Shown in pieces: positions 30,305-32,910 of a DNA stretch of 32,910 nucleotides; within the stretch, counting starts at the first letter, position 1, and each line of letters begins with the position of its first letter. The notes beneath the pieces are model-generated. The model did no database searches and was not told the origin of the DNA. It saw nothing but the letters and a program-made list of their open reading frames with translations. Source of the stretch: a virus; IMG/VR virus record IMGVR_UViG_3300037193_002217, positions 1 through 32,910 of that record; one strand, written 5' to 3'. Position numbers and translations under genes: made by a program.

Positions 30305-30781
30305 CTAGTTGGTGCTGCGGACAAGCGTGCGGCGAGCGGCCTCGGCGATGAGCAGCGCCGCCGCGCGCCCTGAATGCTTTGCCAGCGGCAGCTCCGCTTG
30401 CGGGAAGAGCTCCCGCGCGCGAGCGAGCGCGGCGGGCTCGCCCTTCTCCGCGCCGACGATGGCCTGCCAGTACTTGGGCGGCACCCGCTCGAGCGGGACG
30501 CCCAGGGCGACGGCCGCCATCTCCCAGAGCATCGCGGCGCGCCCGAGCCCGAGCGCTGTGTGCTTCGTGATCTTGGGCGTGACCTGCAGCCGCTCGACCA
30601 CGATCAGCTCGAGCCCCTCGCCCAGCGACCGCACCAGGTCCCAGCAGGCGCGCAGGTCGTATTCGCGGCGGTCGCCCTTGCCCGTGCGGTAGGCCGGCAT
30701 ATCCCACACGCCGCTCGCTGCGCCGGCGGGGGAGAGCAGCGCGAGGCCGCCCTTCAGGCCGGGGTCGATGCCGAGGATCAC
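30305..30781 (-). CDS. RuvC-like Holliday junction resolvase, degenerate C-terminal site
   Basis: I place the start at GTG 30781, overlapping the previous stop in GTGA; a GTG at 30796 is in frame too. The 158-residue product begins with ILGIDPGLKGGLALL, the first RuvC-fold strand with Asp6, and has IVVER with Glu63 as the second catalytic acid. The helix that normally carries two acidic residues reads KHSGRAAALLIAEA (135-148): the expected GRADAL/GRAEAL acid is Ala, and no Asp precedes it. Fold and size fit phage RuvC-like resolvases, but the missing acids may reduce or abolish cleavage. Confidence 0.8.
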   Translation of the reverse strand: MILGIDPGLKGGLALLSPAGAASGVWDMPAYRTGKGDRREYDLRACWDLVRSLGEGLELIVVERLQVTPKITKHTALGLGRAAMLWEMAAVALGVPLERVPPKYWQAIVGAEKGEPAALARARELFPQAELPLAKHSGRAAALLIAEAARRTLVRSTN

Positions 30782-30993
30782 CGCGCGTCGTCCCACAGGA
30801 TGCGCCCCTCGGCGTCGACCGGCAGCGGCTCGCGGCGCAGCGCCTCGTCGAAGCGCGCCTGATTCATGTCGAGCCAGCAGTCGTGCGGCCCGAACCAGAT
30901 GCGGATCCAGCCCTCGTTCGGCGAGCGCTCCACGCGCAGGTAGGGCCCCACCAGCTCGGTGATGCGCTTGGAGGTCGCCTCGGCGGGTGTCAC
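30778..30993 (-). CDS. Small hypothetical protein, 71 aa
   Basis: GTG 30993 overlaps the previous stop by four bases (GTGA). The product (VTPAEATSKRITELVGPYLR) has a helical N-terminus and a beta segment (EGWIRIWFGPHDCWLDM), then a charged end that reads LPVDAEGRILWDDAR. It fits between replication genes in the leftward operon and overlaps the resolvase start. Function unrecognised. Confidence 0.65.
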   Translation of the reverse strand: MTPAEATSKRITELVGPYLRVERSPNEGWIRIWFGPHDCWLDMNQARFDEALRREPLPVDAEGRILWDDAR

Positions 30994-31394
30994 GCGCGCT
31001 CCGCGAGCTGCAGCGGCGGGGGAGGGGCGCTCGCGCGCTCGCCCGGCCCCAGCGCGAAGGCGGCGTGCGCCCACGGCTGCCCCGGGCGCGGGCCCGCGCG
31101 CAGGTACTTCTCCGCGTCGATCTCGACCGGCGGGCACACCGGGTTGTAGTCGGTGACCTCGCGCCCCTCGCTGCGCGCGCGCGCCTCCCGCAGCACCTTC
31201 GCGCACTCGCGGCGGATCTCGTAGATCACCGGCAAAAAGTCGCCCTTGCGCGTGAACACCAGCCGGCGGAAGGCGTGGCCCAGCACTGTCGTGTGTATGT
31301 CGGCCAAGGCCGCGCGATAGGAGTGCATCTTGAACTTCTGCCCCTCCTTCGTCGGGCTCACCGGCGGGTAGTAGCTGAAGAAGCGCCCGAGCAT
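30990..31394 (-). CDS. Putative replication-associated / helicase-loader-like protein
   Basis: The clear start is ATG 31394, 25 bases after the preceding stop; an upstream in-frame ATG would overlap the previous gene by over 120 bases. The 134-residue product opens MLGRFFSYYPPVSPTKEGQK and continues with a SYRAALADIHTTVLGHAFRR segment, then TRKGDFLPVIYEIRREC. This pattern (FxxYYP, a YxxAL-x-D helix, a (K/R)xxFxPxxxEIR end) is shared with short phage replication proteins that act as helicase loaders. It then has a Pro/Ala-rich tail. Gene order (repressor, initiator, loader) supports the call. Confidence 0.6.
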   Translation of the reverse strand: MLGRFFSYYPPVSPTKEGQKFKMHSYRAALADIHTTVLGHAFRRLVFTRKGDFLPVIYEIRRECAKVLREARARSEGREVTDYNPVCPPVEIDAEKYLRAGPRPGQPWAHAAFALGPGERASAPPPPLQLAERA

Positions 31395-31419
31395 CGCCCA
31401 GCGCTGCTCGTCGTCCGCC

Positions 31420-31782
31420 CTAGTCGAACAGCTCGGGGAAGAGGCCGAGCTCGCGGGCGCCGTCGCGCATGGCTTCGACGAGCCCGCCGCGGCCTCCTCC
31501 GCCACGCCCTTGAGGTGTCGTGCGAGCGAATCCATTCCCCCCTCCACCCGTCCTGCGCCGCCACAGGCGCTCGTTTCGGATCCAGGTCCGGCAGGCGGCC
31601 ACCCAGTCCGCCATCTCGTTGCCCACGGCCCTGTGGTGATCGAGGCAGGCCTCCACGAGGTCGCTCAGGCTCATCGCCGCCCACGGCTCCCGCTCGCGCG
31701 CCCAGCGGTCCAGCGCCGCCCACTGCTCCGGGGAGAGATCGTCGGGGGTCTCGGTGCACGGGCGACGACGGCGGCGACTCAC
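31420..31782 (-). CDS. Phage replication initiator-like protein
   Basis: GTG 31782 overlaps the repressor stop by GTGA. The product has a basic N-terminus (VSRRRRRPCTETPDDLSPEQ). Residues 40-70 (SDLVEACLDHHRAVGNEMAD, then WVAACRTWIRNERLW) match the CLDxHRAxGxxxADWxAxxRTWxRNxRR motif seen at the C-terminus of many phage replisome organisers. The remainder is Gly/Arg-rich. At 120 residues it lacks the larger N-terminal winged-helix domain of some homologues, so it may be a split or minimal initiator. Confidence 0.7.
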   Translation of the reverse strand: MSRRRRRPCTETPDDLSPEQWAALDRWAREREPWAAMSLSDLVEACLDHHRAVGNEMADWVAACRTWIRNERLWRRRTGGGGNGFARTTPQGRGGGGRGGLVEAMRDGARELGLFPELFD

Positions 31783-32150
31783 TGCGCGCTGGCCTCCTGC
31801 GGTGGCTGGGGTTGCTCCGGCTGCTGGCGCGGGCGGCCTCGCGGGCGCGGCGTCGGGGCGGGCTCCACCCGTGAGGAGGGATCCGCCCCCGCGAGCGCGC
31901 GGATGATGATCCGCTGAGGCGGGTGTGCGAGGTCCCAGATGGGAATCCCGGACAGCTCGTGGATGCGGATCAGGCGCTCCAAGGGGAGCGGCAGCACGCC
32001 GTTCTCGTACTTCGTGATGCTGCTCTGGTCCCGCAGGCCGAGTATCGTTGCCAGGTCGCGGCGAGAAACGCCGGTAGCCTTGCGCCAGGCCTTCAGTCTG
32101 ACCGGGCCGCGCAGTGCGCCCTGATGGACACTCGCAAGTTTCGCCGCCAC
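31779..32150 (-). CDS. Xre-type repressor with AT-hook-like tail
   Basis: Start is GTG 32150; upstream in-frame sequence crosses the promoter and is not used. The 123-residue product carries an Xre HTH at about residues 18-60 (KAWRKATGVSRRDLATILGL, then DQSSITKYENGVLPLPLERL), with a following helix (IRIHELSGIPIWDL). The tail (PRPRGRPRQQ) has an AT-hook-like RGRP core and is Pro/Gln-rich. It leads the leftward replication operon and faces the divergent gene at 32265. It probably binds the palindromes in the shared intergenic region and may control the lytic-lysogenic choice. There is no cleavage/LexA-type domain. Confidence 0.8.
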   Translation of the reverse strand: MAAKLASVHQGALRGPVRLKAWRKATGVSRRDLATILGLRDQSSITKYENGVLPLPLERLIRIHELSGIPIWDLAHPPQRIIIRALAGADPSSRVEPAPTPRPRGRPRQQPEQPQPPQEASAQ

Positions 32151-32157
32151 ACCGGCA

Positions 32158-32188
32158 AAAATAGTGTGCTTGCATTTCTCATTGCAAG
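32158..32188 (-). promoter_or_regulatory. Leftward repressor promoter with palindromic operator
   Basis: On the minus strand TTGCAA (32187-32182), an 18-base spacer and TATTTT (32163-32158) form a promoter; seven bases follow before GTG 32150, so the transcript would start at the codon itself. CTTGCA (32169-32174) and TGCAAG (32183-32188) form an 8-base-spaced inverted repeat across the -35 and spacer, a good operator for autoregulation. The arrangement recalls lambda PRM, whose cI mRNA is leaderless. Confidence 0.7.
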
Positions 32189-32228
32189 CCCCGCTTTGTA
32201 GGTGCCGGACGGCACTATGGAAATCCGA

Positions 32229-32257
32229 TTGAGCGGGAAATTTTTTCCCGTTATGCT
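32229..32257 (+). promoter_or_regulatory. Rightward promoter with palindrome in the spacer
   Basis: TTGAGC (32229-32234), a 17-base spacer and TATGCT (32252-32257), followed by seven bases and ATG 32265: the transcript would be leaderless. CGGGAAA (32234-32240), TTT, TTTCCCG (32244-32250) is a perfect 7-bp inverted repeat that fills the spacer, where a bound repressor would block RNA polymerase. A further inverted repeat GTGCC-GGAC-GGCAC lies at 32202-32215 between the two promoters. Confidence 0.7.
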
Positions 32258-32264
32258 TCGGGGC

Positions 32265-32910
<646 letters not shown>

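Noticed and set aside
30309-30862. Rightward frames over the resolvase gene
   Set aside because: The leftward frame holds the RuvC-fold motifs and GTGA couplings; the rightward ones are Arg/Ser-rich without motifs.

Overview
This window is most of a high-GC (about two-thirds G+C by eye) tailed-phage genome or prophage. Terminase, portal, scaffold, an HK97-fold capsid protein of the Mu gpT type, head-tail adaptor, a P22 gp10-like nozzle, tail fibre and internal virion genes run continuously on the + strand. There is no tape-measure, tail-tube or sheath gene, which points to a short-tailed (podovirus-like) virion. No host can be named from the sequence; the base composition, abundant GTG starts and apparently leaderless transcripts suggest a high-GC bacterium. 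No integrase, DNA polymerase, helicase or recognisable endolysin is present, so the genome is incomplete here.

Layout. (1) 1-4982 (+): the 3' end of one gene, then a run of small genes mostly joined by 1-4 base start/stop overlaps (GTGA, ATGA, TGATG), almost all of unknown function, including a tandem pair of paralogues at 668-1194. The run ends at a perfect hairpin (4990-5011). (2) 5054-5389 (-): a lone small HTH gene with a good sigma70-like promoter. (3) 5475-13996 (+): packaging and head genes. (4) 13999-23198 (+): accessory structural genes (two beta-helix proteins, a lectin-like protein, a coiled-coil protein, a repeat-containing protein), then adaptor, nozzle and fibre. (5) 23214-28555 (+): five probable internal/ejection proteins, two of them built from internal duplications. 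(6) 28542-29797: an antisense 25-residue membrane peptide candidate, a zinc-finger protein, and an MqsRA-like toxin-antitoxin pair (DUF4258 toxin plus YgiT/Xre antitoxin) behind its own palindromic promoter. (7) 32150-29782 (-): a leftward operon of Xre repressor, replication initiator-like, helicase-loader-like, RuvC-like resolvase, small membrane and HTH genes. (8) 32265 onward (+): the divergent gene, cut by low-complexity sequence that looks like an assembly or read artefact.

The repressor at 32150 and the divergent gene at 32265 form a switch-like region. Each promoter carries an inverted repeat, and each predicted transcript would start at the start codon. The toxin-antitoxin promoter has the same geometry. 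Together with the replication genes this suggests a temperate or temperate-derived phage, but integration or plasmid-maintenance genes are not seen.
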